This document shows, one piece after another, positions 6,603 through 13,422 of a stretch of 13,512 nucleotides of DNA. The DNA is from an uncultured Sphingosinicella sp. (GTDB lineage: Bacteria > Pseudomonadota > Alphaproteobacteria > Sphingomonadales > Sphingomonadaceae). The notes beneath the pieces are model-generated. The model was not told the origin of the DNA. It made no database searches and saw nothing but the letters and a program-made list of their open reading frames with translations. The stretch is from the NCBI GenBank assembly GCA_946886275.1, contig CAMPIH010000052.1, positions 1 through 13,512 on the forward strand, in the 5' to 3' direction. Position 1 is the stretch's first letter; each line of letters opens with the position of its first letter. Position numbers and translations under genes: made by a program.

Positions 6603-7375
6603 CAAGCCGCCTTGGCGAAGAGATGGCGGAAGTTCGCGCTCGTCGCCTCGGCAAGGCGCTCGATCGGCTCGTCCCGAAGGCCGGCCAGGAACGCCGCCGT
6701 GTCGGCGACGAAAGCCGGTTCGCAGGTCCGTCCGCGATGGGGCACGGGCGCAAGGAAGGGCGCGTCGGTCTCGATCAGGAGCCGGTCGAGCGGGATCGAT
6801 CGCGCGGTTTCCTGGAGCTCGCGCGCATTCTTGAAGGTGACGATTCCCGACAGGGAGATGTAAAGCCCAAGCTCGAGGACCCGGTCGGCAAAGCCGCGGC
6901 TTGCGGTGAAGCAGTGGATCAGCGCCGGGAAACGGCCCTTCCCCATCTCCTCGTCGAGAATAAGGAGCGTGTCCGCCTCGGCGTCGCGCGTGTGGACGAT
7001 CAGCGGAAGCTGGGTTTCCCTGGCGGCCGCGATGTGGGCGCGGAAGCTCTGGCGCTGCCGCTCGCGGTCGGAATGATCGTAATAATAATCCAGCCCGGTC
7101 TCGCCGATTCCGATCACCCGGGGATGGGCGGCTTTCTCGACCAGCCTGTCGGCGTGAATATCGGGATGGAGATCCGCCTCGTGAGGGTGGATCCCGACCG
7201 ACGCCATGACGTCATCTTCCTGCTCCGCCAGGCCGATCACCTCGTCCCATTCACTGGCGCGGGTCGAGATGTTCAGCATCCGGACGACGCCTGCCGCCCG
7301 GGCACGATCGAGGACGGCCTGCTGGTCTTCGACCAGGCCTTTGTAGTTCAGGTGGCAATGGCTATCGATAAACAT
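6602..7375 (-). CDS. tatD: TatD family metal-dependent hydrolase / DNase
   Basis: TatD proteins are TIM-barrel amidohydrolase-superfamily enzymes with 3'-5' exonuclease or endonuclease activity, linked to DNA repair and quality control. The 257 residues carry the full metal-site set: HCH (H6, H8), E92 in GIGETGLDYYY, H128 in LPLIVHTRD, H154 in LIHCFTAS and D204 in LIETDAPFLAP. The ATG at 7375 starts directly on MFIDSHCHL, normal for the family. No close Shine-Dalgarno is visible: AAGGA lies 14 bases upstream, and a CTAGATC element resembling an alphaproteobacterial -10 lies only 7 bases before the ATG, so a leaderless transcript is possible. The metallo-hydrolase follows with a 1-base overlap. 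tatD after metG is common in bacteria. Confidence 0.95.
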   Translation of the reverse strand: MFIDSHCHLNYKGLVEDQQAVLDRARAAGVVRMLNISTRASEWDEVIGLAEQEDDVMASVGIHPHEADLHPDIHADRLVEKAAHPRVIGIGETGLDYYYDHSDRERQRQSFRAHIAAARETQLPLIVHTRDAEADTLLILDEEMGKGRFPALIHCFTASRGFADRVLELGLYISLSGIVTFKNARELQETARSIPLDRLLIETDAPFLAPVPHRGRTCEPAFVADTAAFLAGLRDEPIERLAEATSANFRHLFAKAA

Positions 7376-7382
7376 GGCGGCC

Positions 7383-7411
7383 GATCTAGTCCTTGCCCTG
7401 CCTGCCGTACA
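7383..7411 (-). promoter_or_regulatory. Candidate promoter for tatD and downstream genes
   Basis: Read on the minus strand, TGTACGG (7411-7405) is followed after 14 bases by ACTAGATC (7390-7383). Compared with the Caulobacter housekeeping consensus TTGACGS-N10-14-GCTANAWC this matches 5 of 7 and 7 of 8 positions. Only 7 bases separate it from the tatD ATG, so the transcript would start at or next to the codon. It is inferred from consensus alone. Confidence 0.35.
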
Positions 7412-7435
7412 GCCCGGGCTCCCCCTCCCCGGTTC

Positions 7436-7789
7436 CTATCGATCGGCGTCCGACCTGGCATTCTCCGCCGCCATGCAGCCGATTCGGTAGGATTCGCCCT
7501 GGCGCTCCGGATCATAATCATATCGTCCGCGGATGCAGTCGCGATAGCCGCGCTCATATTCCCGCCGCTGTCCGGCACTCATGCGTTCAAAAGCAGGGTC
7601 AGCCGGCGGCTCCAGGGAAAGCATGGCCTCATTGGCGACATCGTCGCTTTCCGTCGGCGGCCCAGGCGGGGGCTCGGCGAGATTGGCGGCCGGCTCGGCC
7701 GCCGCCTTCTGCTGTGCGGGTGGCATCTCCGACGGGGCCTCGCAGCTGGCCGCGAAGGCTGCGGCCAGGATCAGCGGGGGAACGCGCAC
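7436..7789 (-). CDS. Small hypothetical secreted protein, probable lipoprotein
   Basis: I do not recognise this 117-residue protein. It starts with a short hydrophobic signal, PLILAAAFAASC, resembling a lipoprotein signal with Cys16 as the lipidated residue, although Ala rather than Leu at -3 makes the lipobox imperfect. A low-complexity Ala/Pro/Glu stretch (about 17-60) follows, typical of a flexible tether. A charged C-terminal module then has aromatic residues and two cysteines (RREYERGYRDCIRGRYDYD and YRIGCMAA) that could form a disulfide in the periplasm. The start is GTG at 7789, immediately after the metG TGA (zero gap), with GGGAG eight bases upstream. It is therefore probably translated from the metG transcript. 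The signal, ribosome binding site and coupling support a real gene; the function is unknown. Confidence 0.75.
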   Translation of the reverse strand: MRVPPLILAAAFAASCEAPSEMPPAQQKAAAEPAANLAEPPPGPPTESDDVANEAMLSLEPPADPAFERMSAGQRREYERGYRDCIRGRYDYDPERQGESYRIGCMAAENARSDADR

Positions 7790-9349
7790 TCAGGCGTCTC
7801 CCGGTGCCTCGAGCCTCGGGAAGATGGGCGTCGGTGAAGCAAGCCGGAATCCCGAGGCGGCAAGGCGATCGTAGCGGGTCGAATCCTCGAGCGCCGCGAA
7901 ATCCCGCTCCTGCTGCGGAATTCCCATCTGATCGAGGAGCCGCGCAGCCGAGTCGGGGATGACCGGCGAGATCGCGATCGCGAGGTCCCGGATCGCCGCG
8001 TACAAGGTTGCAAGAACGGCGTTCATCCGTTCCGGATCGCTCTTTCTCAGGGTCCAGGGCGCCTGGCTGTCGATATATTGGTTGCAGGCGAAGACGGCCT
8101 TGATCCAGGCCTCGATGCCCTGACTGAGTGCCAGCGACTGGAAATGCGCCGGCAAATCCCTGGCGGTGGCTTCCCGAACCAGTGACAACAGTGCCTCGTC
8201 GGCCGGATCTTCCCTACCTCCAGTTGGCAGGACTCCATCACAATTCCTTGCAATGAAAGACAAAGTCCTCTGCGCGAGATTGCCGAAGCTGTTCGCCAGG
8301 TCGGCATTGACCCGGGCAATGATGGCCTCGGCGCTGTAGCTGCCGTCCTGGCCGAAAGTCACCTCGCGAAGAAGGAAATAGCGGAGCGGGTCGACTCCGA
8401 ACGCGCGCACCAGGTCGTTCGGATCGACGACGTTGCCGACCGATTTCGACATTTTCTCGCCGCGCGAGAGGAGCCAGCCATGGCCGAACACCTGCTTCGG
8501 AAGCGGGATTTCGGCGGACATGAGGAAAGCAGGCCAATAGACCGCGTGAAAGCGGACCACATCCTTGCCGATCACGTGGAGATCGGCCGGCCAATATCTG
8601 TCCCAGGATTCGCCGCCGTCGGGATAGCCGACGCCGGTGATGTAGTTGGTCAGCGCGTCGAGCCAGACGTACATGACATGATTATCGCTGCCCGGCACGC
8701 GGACGCCCCAGTCGAAGCTCGTCCTCGAGATGGAGAGGTCGGAAAGGCCGCCTTCGACGAAGCGAAGCACCTCGTTGCGACGGCTCTCGGGCCGGATGAA
8801 ATCGGGGTTGGCGGCGAAATGGGCGAGCAGCCGGTTCTGATAGGCGGAGAGCCGGAAGAACCAGCTCTCCTCGACGGTCCACTCCACCTCGGTGCCCTGG
8901 GGCGACAGCTTTTCGCCGCTGTCGGCCTCGATAAGCTCTTCCTCGCCATAATAAGCTTCGTCGCGAACCGAGTACCAACCTTCGTAACGGCCGAGATAGA
9001 TGTCGCCCTTGTCGGCCATCGCCTTCCAGATTGCCTGGCTGGCCTTGTGATGAGCGGGCTCGGTGGTCCGGATGAAGCGGTCGTATGAAATATTCAAAAG
9101 GTCATCCATCTGCTTGAAGCAAGCAGACATTTCCTCCGCGAACTCGGCCGGGCTGACGCCCTTTTCACGTGCTGCCTGGGCCATTTTGAGACCGTGCTCG
9201 TCGGTCCCGGTCAGGAAGAAGACATCCCGGCCCTGCATCCGCTGGAACCGGGCGATCGAATCGGTCGCGATCGCTTCATAGGCGTGGCCGACATGCGGCC
9301 GTCCGTTCGGATAGCTGATCGCGGTGGTGATATAGAAAGGGTCAGGCAT
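7790..9349 (-). CDS. metG: Methionyl-tRNA synthetase
   Basis: MetRS charges tRNA-Met with methionine using ATP in the cytoplasm. The 519 residues comprise a class I Rossmann catalytic domain with the HIGH-type motif HVGH (19-22) and KMSKS (299-303), then an anticodon-binding helical domain (about 360-510). The inserted connective peptide lacks the zinc-binding cysteines of the E. coli enzyme and reads GWYSVRDEAYYGEEEL, the Cys-free form usual in alphaproteobacteria. No C-terminal EMAP/Trbp-like tRNA-binding domain is present, and the length agrees with this short form. ATG at 9349 lacks a close Shine-Dalgarno; a promoter-like element sits just upstream. The holB stop lies 69 bases away, the largest gap within the minus-strand block, so metG may have its own promoter. 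The TGA abuts the GTG of the downstream lipoprotein-like gene. Confidence 0.97.
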   Translation of the reverse strand: MPDPFYITTAISYPNGRPHVGHAYEAIATDSIARFQRMQGRDVFFLTGTDEHGLKMAQAAREKGVSPAEFAEEMSACFKQMDDLLNISYDRFIRTTEPAHHKASQAIWKAMADKGDIYLGRYEGWYSVRDEAYYGEEELIEADSGEKLSPQGTEVEWTVEESWFFRLSAYQNRLLAHFAANPDFIRPESRRNEVLRFVEGGLSDLSISRTSFDWGVRVPGSDNHVMYVWLDALTNYITGVGYPDGGESWDRYWPADLHVIGKDVVRFHAVYWPAFLMSAEIPLPKQVFGHGWLLSRGEKMSKSVGNVVDPNDLVRAFGVDPLRYFLLREVTFGQDGSYSAEAIIARVNADLANSFGNLAQRTLSFIARNCDGVLPTGGREDPADEALLSLVREATARDLPAHFQSLALSQGIEAWIKAVFACNQYIDSQAPWTLRKSDPERMNAVLATLYAAIRDLAIAISPVIPDSAARLLDQMGIPQQERDFAALEDSTRYDRLAASGFRLASPTPIFPRLEAPGDA

Positions 9350-9357
9350 CGCCGCGG

Positions 9358-9385
9358 GGACTAGCCTTGTTGCGTCCGCCGATAA
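9358..9385 (-). promoter_or_regulatory. Candidate promoter for metG
   Basis: On the minus strand, TTATCGG (9385-9379) is followed after 13 bases by GCTAGTCC (9365-9358). Against TTGACGS-N10-14-GCTANAWC this matches 5 of 7 and 6 of 8 positions. It ends 8 bases before the metG ATG, so the mRNA would be leaderless or nearly so, which agrees with the missing Shine-Dalgarno. It lies in the 69-base holB-metG gap. Confidence 0.3.
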
Positions 9386-9418
9386 AGCCCCTGGCCTCTT
9401 TCCGATCCGGTGGCGCGG

Positions 9419-10408
9419 CTAAGCGGCGCGCCTTCCTTCGGACGGGGCGAGCGCCGCGAGCATTCCGGCAAGTTCGAAAACCGTGCTCTGCGGATCGAGC
9501 GAAAGATGCCTAGCGCTCGAGGCGAGTATGGTCGCGCCTTCCCAGAGCGACAGCGCCTGGGCAAGAGCGGGTCCGGATCGCTGCCTGGCCAGATCAGCGA
9601 TCAGCGACGGCGCCCGCGCCAGGAAGGCTTCGTAGCGAGGCTGGGCCGACTTCAGCGAAAGGCTCTGGGCAAGGGCGGCTCGACGGGCATTGGTCGGATC
9701 CCCTTCCCTCGCCAGCCGCTCCATCGCCTCGTCGAGGGCGGCAATGTCGAGCCCGCGAAAGGCGATCGCCCGACCGGGCGCGCCCTGCCCCGCCTCGACC
9801 AGCGCCATGATCTCCGCTTCGTCGGCGTCGGGCAGTGCCGATCGCAGCGCCGCCGCCATGACGTCACTCCTGAGCGGCGAGAGGCGGATCACCCGGCAGC
9901 GCGACCTGATCGTCGGCAACAACCGTTCCGGCGCATGGCTGACGAGGAGGAACAGGCTGTTCGGCGGCGGCTCCTCCAGGTTCTTGAGCAGGGCGTTGGC
10001 GGCGTTGCGTTCCAGATCGTCGATCGAATCGATTACCACCGCGCGCCAGGGCGAGAGCGAAGGCGTCGTCGAGAACAGGCGCTGAAGGCCGCGAACCTGA
10101 TCGACGCTGATCGAACGGGCGAGCTCGGTTCCGTTTTCCTTGGTCAGGCGCTCGAGGCGGACGAGGTCGGGATGGCTGCCGGCCGCAATCAGCTTCGCGA
10201 TCCGATGTTCCTCCGGGAGTTCCAGCCCGGGTTCGTCGACCGGCGGTCCGGCCATTTGCGCGAGTAGCCTCGCCGCCGCCATGTCGGCGAACAGCGCCTT
10301 GCCGATCCCCTTCGGCCCGGTGACAAGCCAGGCATGGTGAAGTCGCCCGCTGTCGAGGCCGGTGCGAAACGCGGCGACGGCGGCGTCATGGCCGAAAAGC
10401 CGCCTCAA
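9419..10408 (-). CDS. holB: DNA polymerase III subunit delta'
   Basis: The delta' subunit is the stator of the clamp loader that opens the beta sliding clamp on DNA. The 329 residues start with LFGHDAAVAAF and contain a P-loop-like GPKGIGKA (31-38), a degenerate Walker B VVIDSIDDLE, LLKNLEEPPPNSLFLLVSH and the clamp-loader SRC motif in IRSRCRVI. The four zinc-binding cysteines of E. coli delta' are absent; the only cysteine is that of SRC. The start is TTG at 10408, overlapping the tmk TGA as TTGA, with GAGGA six bases upstream. The next in-frame ATG (residue 48) lies beyond the P-loop, so TTG is needed. tmk-holB adjacency is widespread in bacteria and supports the assignment. Confidence 0.94.
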   Translation of the reverse strand: MRRLFGHDAAVAAFRTGLDSGRLHHAWLVTGPKGIGKALFADMAAARLLAQMAGPPVDEPGLELPEEHRIAKLIAAGSHPDLVRLERLTKENGTELARSISVDQVRGLQRLFSTTPSLSPWRAVVIDSIDDLERNAANALLKNLEEPPPNSLFLLVSHAPERLLPTIRSRCRVIRLSPLRSDVMAAALRSALPDADEAEIMALVEAGQGAPGRAIAFRGLDIAALDEAMERLAREGDPTNARRAALAQSLSLKSAQPRYEAFLARAPSLIADLARQRSGPALAQALSLWEGATILASSARHLSLDPQSTVFELAGMLAALAPSEGRRAA

Positions 10409-11022
10409 ATCAGGTCCTCGACGGCAGCGAGAAGCCTTGCCGTCACTTCGGAGGCCGATCCGGACGCTTCGATGACCCGATAGCGATCCGGCTCCTCGGC
10501 CGCGACTCGATCGAAAGCGGCGGCGACGGCAGCATGATAATCACTGCCACGGCCGCCGATCAGGTCGGCGCCTTCGATGTCGCGATTGCTGGCTCGGCGT
10601 TTCGCTTCCGCATCGTCGAGCTTCAGAAGGAGCGTCCGGTCGGGCAGAAAGCCGTGGCTGCCGAAGGCGTGAAGTTGACGGATCGCCTCGAAGCCGAGGC
10701 CGCCGGCGCCGCCCTGATAGGCGATCGAGCTGTCGAGGAATCGATCGCAGACGACCCATTTCCCTTCCTCGAGCGCCGGCCTGATGGTCTTCGCGACATG
10801 GTCCGCCCGAGCCGCGGCAAACAGCAAGGCTTCGGCCTGTGCAGTCCAGTCCTGGTCGTGAAGTAGCAAGGCACGGATCGCTTCAGCGCCCGCGCTTCCG
10901 CCGGGCTCCCGGGTTTCGAGGACATCGAGCCCGCGATCGCGGAGCCCGTCGGCAAGCGCTTTCAGCTGGGTCGACTTGCCGACGCCCTCGCCGCCCTCGA
11001 GGGTGACGAACCGGGCCGTCAT
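10405..11022 (-). CDS. tmk: Thymidylate kinase
   Basis: Tmk phosphorylates dTMP to dTDP with ATP, an essential step in making dTTP. The 205 residues have the P-loop GGEGVGKST (10-18), TREPGG (37-42), the DRF motif (93-95) followed by SSIAYQGG, and a lid segment near RGSDYH. The frame stays open to 11364, but the ATG at 11022 gives the conserved start MTARFVTLEGGEG and overlaps the carboxypeptidase TGA as ATGA, so the upstream extension is rejected. It overlaps holB by 4 bases downstream. The 4-base overlaps at both ends imply translational coupling in a dacC-tmk-holB unit, an order frequent in alphaproteobacteria. Confidence 0.96.
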   Translation of the reverse strand: MTARFVTLEGGEGVGKSTQLKALADGLRDRGLDVLETREPGGSAGAEAIRALLLHDQDWTAQAEALLFAAARADHVAKTIRPALEEGKWVVCDRFLDSSIAYQGGAGGLGFEAIRQLHAFGSHGFLPDRTLLLKLDDAEAKRRASNRDIEGADLIGGRGSDYHAAVAAAFDRVAAEEPDRYRVIEASGSASEVTARLLAAVEDLI

Positions 11023-12194
11023 CCCATTCCGAGCAGGCTCTTCAGGCCGGCCCAGAGCCGGCCGAAGAAGCCGGCCTCGCCGACCGCCTTCTCGGCGTGA
11101 AGCGGAGTCACCTGGGCAGGCATGCCCTCGACCTGGACATGGAGGTCGGCAATGTGCTGGCCCTGCTGGATCGGCGCCTTGATCGGCCCCTGGTAGACGA
11201 TCCGGGCGCGGATGTTCTGGCCAAGGCCGGCGGGATAGGTGACGGCGACGCTTCGCGGCGCGACCAGCCCGACCTTGTCGTCGCTTCCGAGCTGGACCTG
11301 CGCTTCGCCGATCCGCTCGTTCTGATCGACCAGTGGCCGGGTCTGCCAGGCGCGGAAGCCCCAATCCATGAACTTGACCGATTCCTCGATCCGCTGGTTG
11401 GCGCTGCCGAGGCCGGCGACGACCATGACGATCCGGCGGCCATTCTGTTCGGCGGAGCCGGTGAAGCCGTAACCGGCTTCGGCGGTATGGCCGGTCTTGA
11501 GCCCGTCCGCGCCCGCCACTCGGCCGAGCAGGGGATTGCGATTGCCCTGGGTGATCGCCTGATTGCTGCCCATCGTCCGGCCCCAGGTGAATTCGCGCTG
11601 GCCATAATATTGACGATAGAGCTCGGGATAATCGCGGATCGTCCCCGCGGCGAGCGTCGCGAGATCGCGGGCGGTGGTGTAGGTGACGCCATTGTCCGGC
11701 CAGCCGACGGGATTACCCCAGTTGGAATTGGTCAGACCCATTTCCCGCGATTGCCGGTTCATCAGAGCGACGAAGGCCGCTTCGGTACCCGAAATGCATT
11801 CGGCGAGGACGACGGTCGCGTCGTTGCCCGACAAGGTGACGATTCCATGGAGCAGGTTGCTGACGTTGACCTGCTCGCCGGGCGAGAGGAACATGGTCGA
11901 GCCGGCCTCCGGTCCGTGCCAGCGCTGCCAGGTCTCCGGCCGGACCGTGCAGACCCGGTCCGGCTTCAGCTCGCCCCTCTTGATCAGCTCGAAGGCGACG
12001 TGGGTCGTCATCATCTTCGCCATCGAGGCGGGCGGGATCCGGCGATCCGCGTCCTTGGCGTAGAGCACCGCCCCGGAAGAGAGATCGACCATGTAGGCGA
12101 TCGGTGCCTCAGTCTCGAAAGGTGGCGCGGCGGCAGTCGCCGGAATCGATAGGGCGGTGGCGAAAAGCAGAACGAACAGAGGTTTGCGCATCAT
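11019..12194 (-). CDS. D-alanyl-D-alanine carboxypeptidase (PBP5/6 type, peptidase S11)
   Basis: This is a periplasmic penicillin-binding protein that removes the terminal D-Ala from peptidoglycan stem peptides. It has 391 residues from ATG 12194. The signal peptide KPLFVLLFATALSIPATAAA has a likely cleavage after about residue 23. The active-site triad is complete: SMAK (57-60), SGN (122-124) and KTG (233-235). The C-terminal all-beta domain ends in an amphipathic helix, GFFGRLWAGLKSLLGMG, the usual membrane anchor of PBP5-type enzymes. The start could also be ATG 12191 (tandem ATGATG); GAGGAA lies 12 bases before the first. It is 23 bases downstream of the lytic transglycosylase, so two peptidoglycan enzymes are probably coexpressed, and it overlaps tmk as ATGA. 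It corresponds to genes called dacA, dacC or dacF; I do not choose between them. Confidence 0.94.
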   Translation of the reverse strand: MMRKPLFVLLFATALSIPATAAAPPFETEAPIAYMVDLSSGAVLYAKDADRRIPPASMAKMMTTHVAFELIKRGELKPDRVCTVRPETWQRWHGPEAGSTMFLSPGEQVNVSNLLHGIVTLSGNDATVVLAECISGTEAAFVALMNRQSREMGLTNSNWGNPVGWPDNGVTYTTARDLATLAAGTIRDYPELYRQYYGQREFTWGRTMGSNQAITQGNRNPLLGRVAGADGLKTGHTAEAGYGFTGSAEQNGRRIVMVVAGLGSANQRIEESVKFMDWGFRAWQTRPLVDQNERIGEAQVQLGSDDKVGLVAPRSVAVTYPAGLGQNIRARIVYQGPIKAPIQQGQHIADLHVQVEGMPAQVTPLHAEKAVGEAGFFGRLWAGLKSLLGMG

Positions 12195-12217
12195 CGCTGT
12201 GTCAGATTCCTCGAATG

Positions 12218-13285
12218 TCAGCGTGAGACCGAATCGGCCAGCAGACCGATCGTCAACGCGTAGAAGTTCGAGCAATTATAGTCGAGGATGGTGCGGTAAT
12301 TGGTGGTCAGCAGATAGGCCGTCCGCCCCGGGCCGTCCGGCTCGAGCAGTGACGCCATCGTCCGCTCGGGGAGGTTGTTGGCGATTCCGCGCGCGCGCCA
12401 TTCGCCGGCGCTGAGCCAGCGGCTGTGCCGCTCATGGACCCGCGGGCAGCGCGGCGAACGCATCCGGTTGACGACGGCGGAGCGGTCGAAGCCGGAAGGA
12501 ACCCGAACGGCGGTGCCCCAGGGCTGGCCGGCGCGCCAGCCGGCGCTCTTCAGATAATTGCCGATCGAGGCGAGCGCGTCGAGCTGGCTGCGCCAGATGT
12601 CGGCGCGCCCGTCGCCGTCGCCGTCCACCGCGAGCCGGATATAGACGCTGGGAAGGAATTGTGACTGACCGGTCGCCCCGGCCCAGCTGCCCTTGAGCTG
12701 AGAGCGGGGAAAGCCGCGGTCCATCATCTTCAGAGTGGCGATGAACTCCTCGGTGAAGAGCTGACGGCGGCGCCCTTCATAAGCCAGGCTCGCGAGCGAG
12801 TTGAGAAGGTCGAAATCGCCCATGATCGAGCCATAGCTCGTCTCCTTGCCCCAGATGGCGATGAGGATGGACGGAGGGACGCCGTAACGGCGGCCGATTT
12901 CGTCGAGGCGGCTGCGATTTTCGGCGTAGCGCGCCCGGCCGCGGCTCACGATCGCCGACGTGATATGCCGCGCCCGATAGGGCTCGAACGGCGGTGCGGC
13001 GCTCGATCCGGACGAGCCTCCCGGCTGGGCGCGGTCGAGCTCGATCGTGCGGGACGAGAAGGACAGTGAGGGAAAGACCCGCTCCAGAGTAGCTCGGCTC
13101 ACGCCGGCCCGCTGCGCCTCGGCGCGAAGCCGTGGCAGATAGGCCTGAAAGCCGGACTCGCTGAGGCTGGTCGACTGCGCTTCGGCCGGCGCTTCGCCGA
13201 TCGTCGGGACCATCCCCACGTCCACCCGAGCGGCAGGCGCCCCGGCAAGAACCGCAACCGCCAATACCCCCGACCACAAACGCAT
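12218..13285 (-). CDS. MltB-type lytic murein transglycosylase
   Basis: This enzyme cleaves the MurNAc-GlcNAc bond of peptidoglycan to form 1,6-anhydroMurNAc ends, in the periplasm. The 355 residues start with a signal peptide (about 1-19, MRLWSGVLAVAVLAGAPAA). The mature part has the family N-terminal FQAYLPRLRAEAQRAGVS and LDRAQPG, then the catalytic IWGKETSYG with the acid/base E148, GSWAGATGQSQFLPSVY, the acidic turn DGDGDGRADIW and the C-terminal YNCSNFYALTIGLLAD. No C-terminal peptidoglycan-binding domain and no clear lipobox are present, so it is probably a soluble periplasmic form. ATG at 13285 is preceded by GAGG six bases upstream. It is the first gene of the minus-strand block and diverges from tRNA-Ser, so the main promoter of the block should lie in 13286-13422. 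Confidence 0.93.
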   Translation of the reverse strand: MRLWSGVLAVAVLAGAPAARVDVGMVPTIGEAPAEAQSTSLSESGFQAYLPRLRAEAQRAGVSRATLERVFPSLSFSSRTIELDRAQPGGSSGSSAAPPFEPYRARHITSAIVSRGRARYAENRSRLDEIGRRYGVPPSILIAIWGKETSYGSIMGDFDLLNSLASLAYEGRRRQLFTEEFIATLKMMDRGFPRSQLKGSWAGATGQSQFLPSVYIRLAVDGDGDGRADIWRSQLDALASIGNYLKSAGWRAGQPWGTAVRVPSGFDRSAVVNRMRSPRCPRVHERHSRWLSAGEWRARGIANNLPERTMASLLEPDGPGRTAYLLTTNYRTILDYNCSNFYALTIGLLADSVSR

Positions 13286-13317
13286 ATTTCACCTCTCCCG
13301 CCTTCACCTATATGACA

Positions 13318-13343
13318 CGAGCTTTCGCAAGCATGAAAGCTCG
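13318..13343. repeat. Perfect 9-bp inverted repeat upstream of the transglycosylase
   Basis: CGAGCTTTC (13318-13326) and GAAAGCTCG (13335-13343) are exact reverse complements around the 8-base spacer GCAAGCAT. The element starts 33 bases before the transglycosylase ATG and adjoins the possible -10. There is no T-run on either side. It could be an operator for a dimeric regulator or an RNA hairpin in the leader. Confidence 0.55.
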
Positions 13344-13348
13344 CCCTG

Positions 13349-13365
13349 CCGTGCCGCTTGCACGG
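13349..13365. repeat. Perfect 6-bp inverted repeat next to the first
   Basis: CCGTGC (13349-13354) and GCACGG (13360-13365) pair perfectly around CGCTT. It begins 6 bases after the 9-bp inverted repeat. Its right arm overlaps the possible tRNA -35 element, so it may be a second operator half or only a by-product of GC-rich sequence. Confidence 0.4.
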
Positions 13366-13422
13366 TGGAGCGTGTGGCGGCTAACGCGCTTGGACCGAAC
13401 TGGTCGCATGGCCGCGGCACGG

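Larger units (their letters stand above)
13286..13422. promoter_or_regulatory. Divergent intergenic region between transglycosylase and tRNA-Ser
   Basis: These 137 bases must drive the minus-strand operon leftward and tRNA-Ser rightward. For the minus strand, GTCATATAGG (complement around 13309-13318) could serve as a -10, but no strong -35 is evident. For the tRNA, TTGCAC (13358-13363) and TAACGC (13382-13387) are 18 bases apart, a weak match that would place the start about 30 bases before the tRNA. Two perfect inverted repeats lie between them. I see no open reading frame here. Confidence 0.4.

Noticed and set aside
6557..7837. A 426-codon plus-strand open frame
   Set aside because: It is antisense to tatD, the lipoprotein-like gene and the end of metG. 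The minus-strand frame carries complete TatD motifs, while the plus-strand translation shows none.
11023..11364. N-terminal extension of thymidylate kinase by 114 residues
   Set aside because: The extension is out of frame inside the carboxypeptidase gene and has no family similarity. The ATG at 11022 gives the conserved Tmk start and an ATGA overlap.
12195..12275. Earlier start for the carboxypeptidase giving 27 more residues
   Set aside because: It would overlap the end of the transglycosylase gene and place non-signal sequence before an intact signal peptide that starts at 12194.
13318..13343. 9-bp inverted repeat as an intrinsic terminator
   Set aside because: It lies upstream of the genes on both sides and no T-run follows on either strand.
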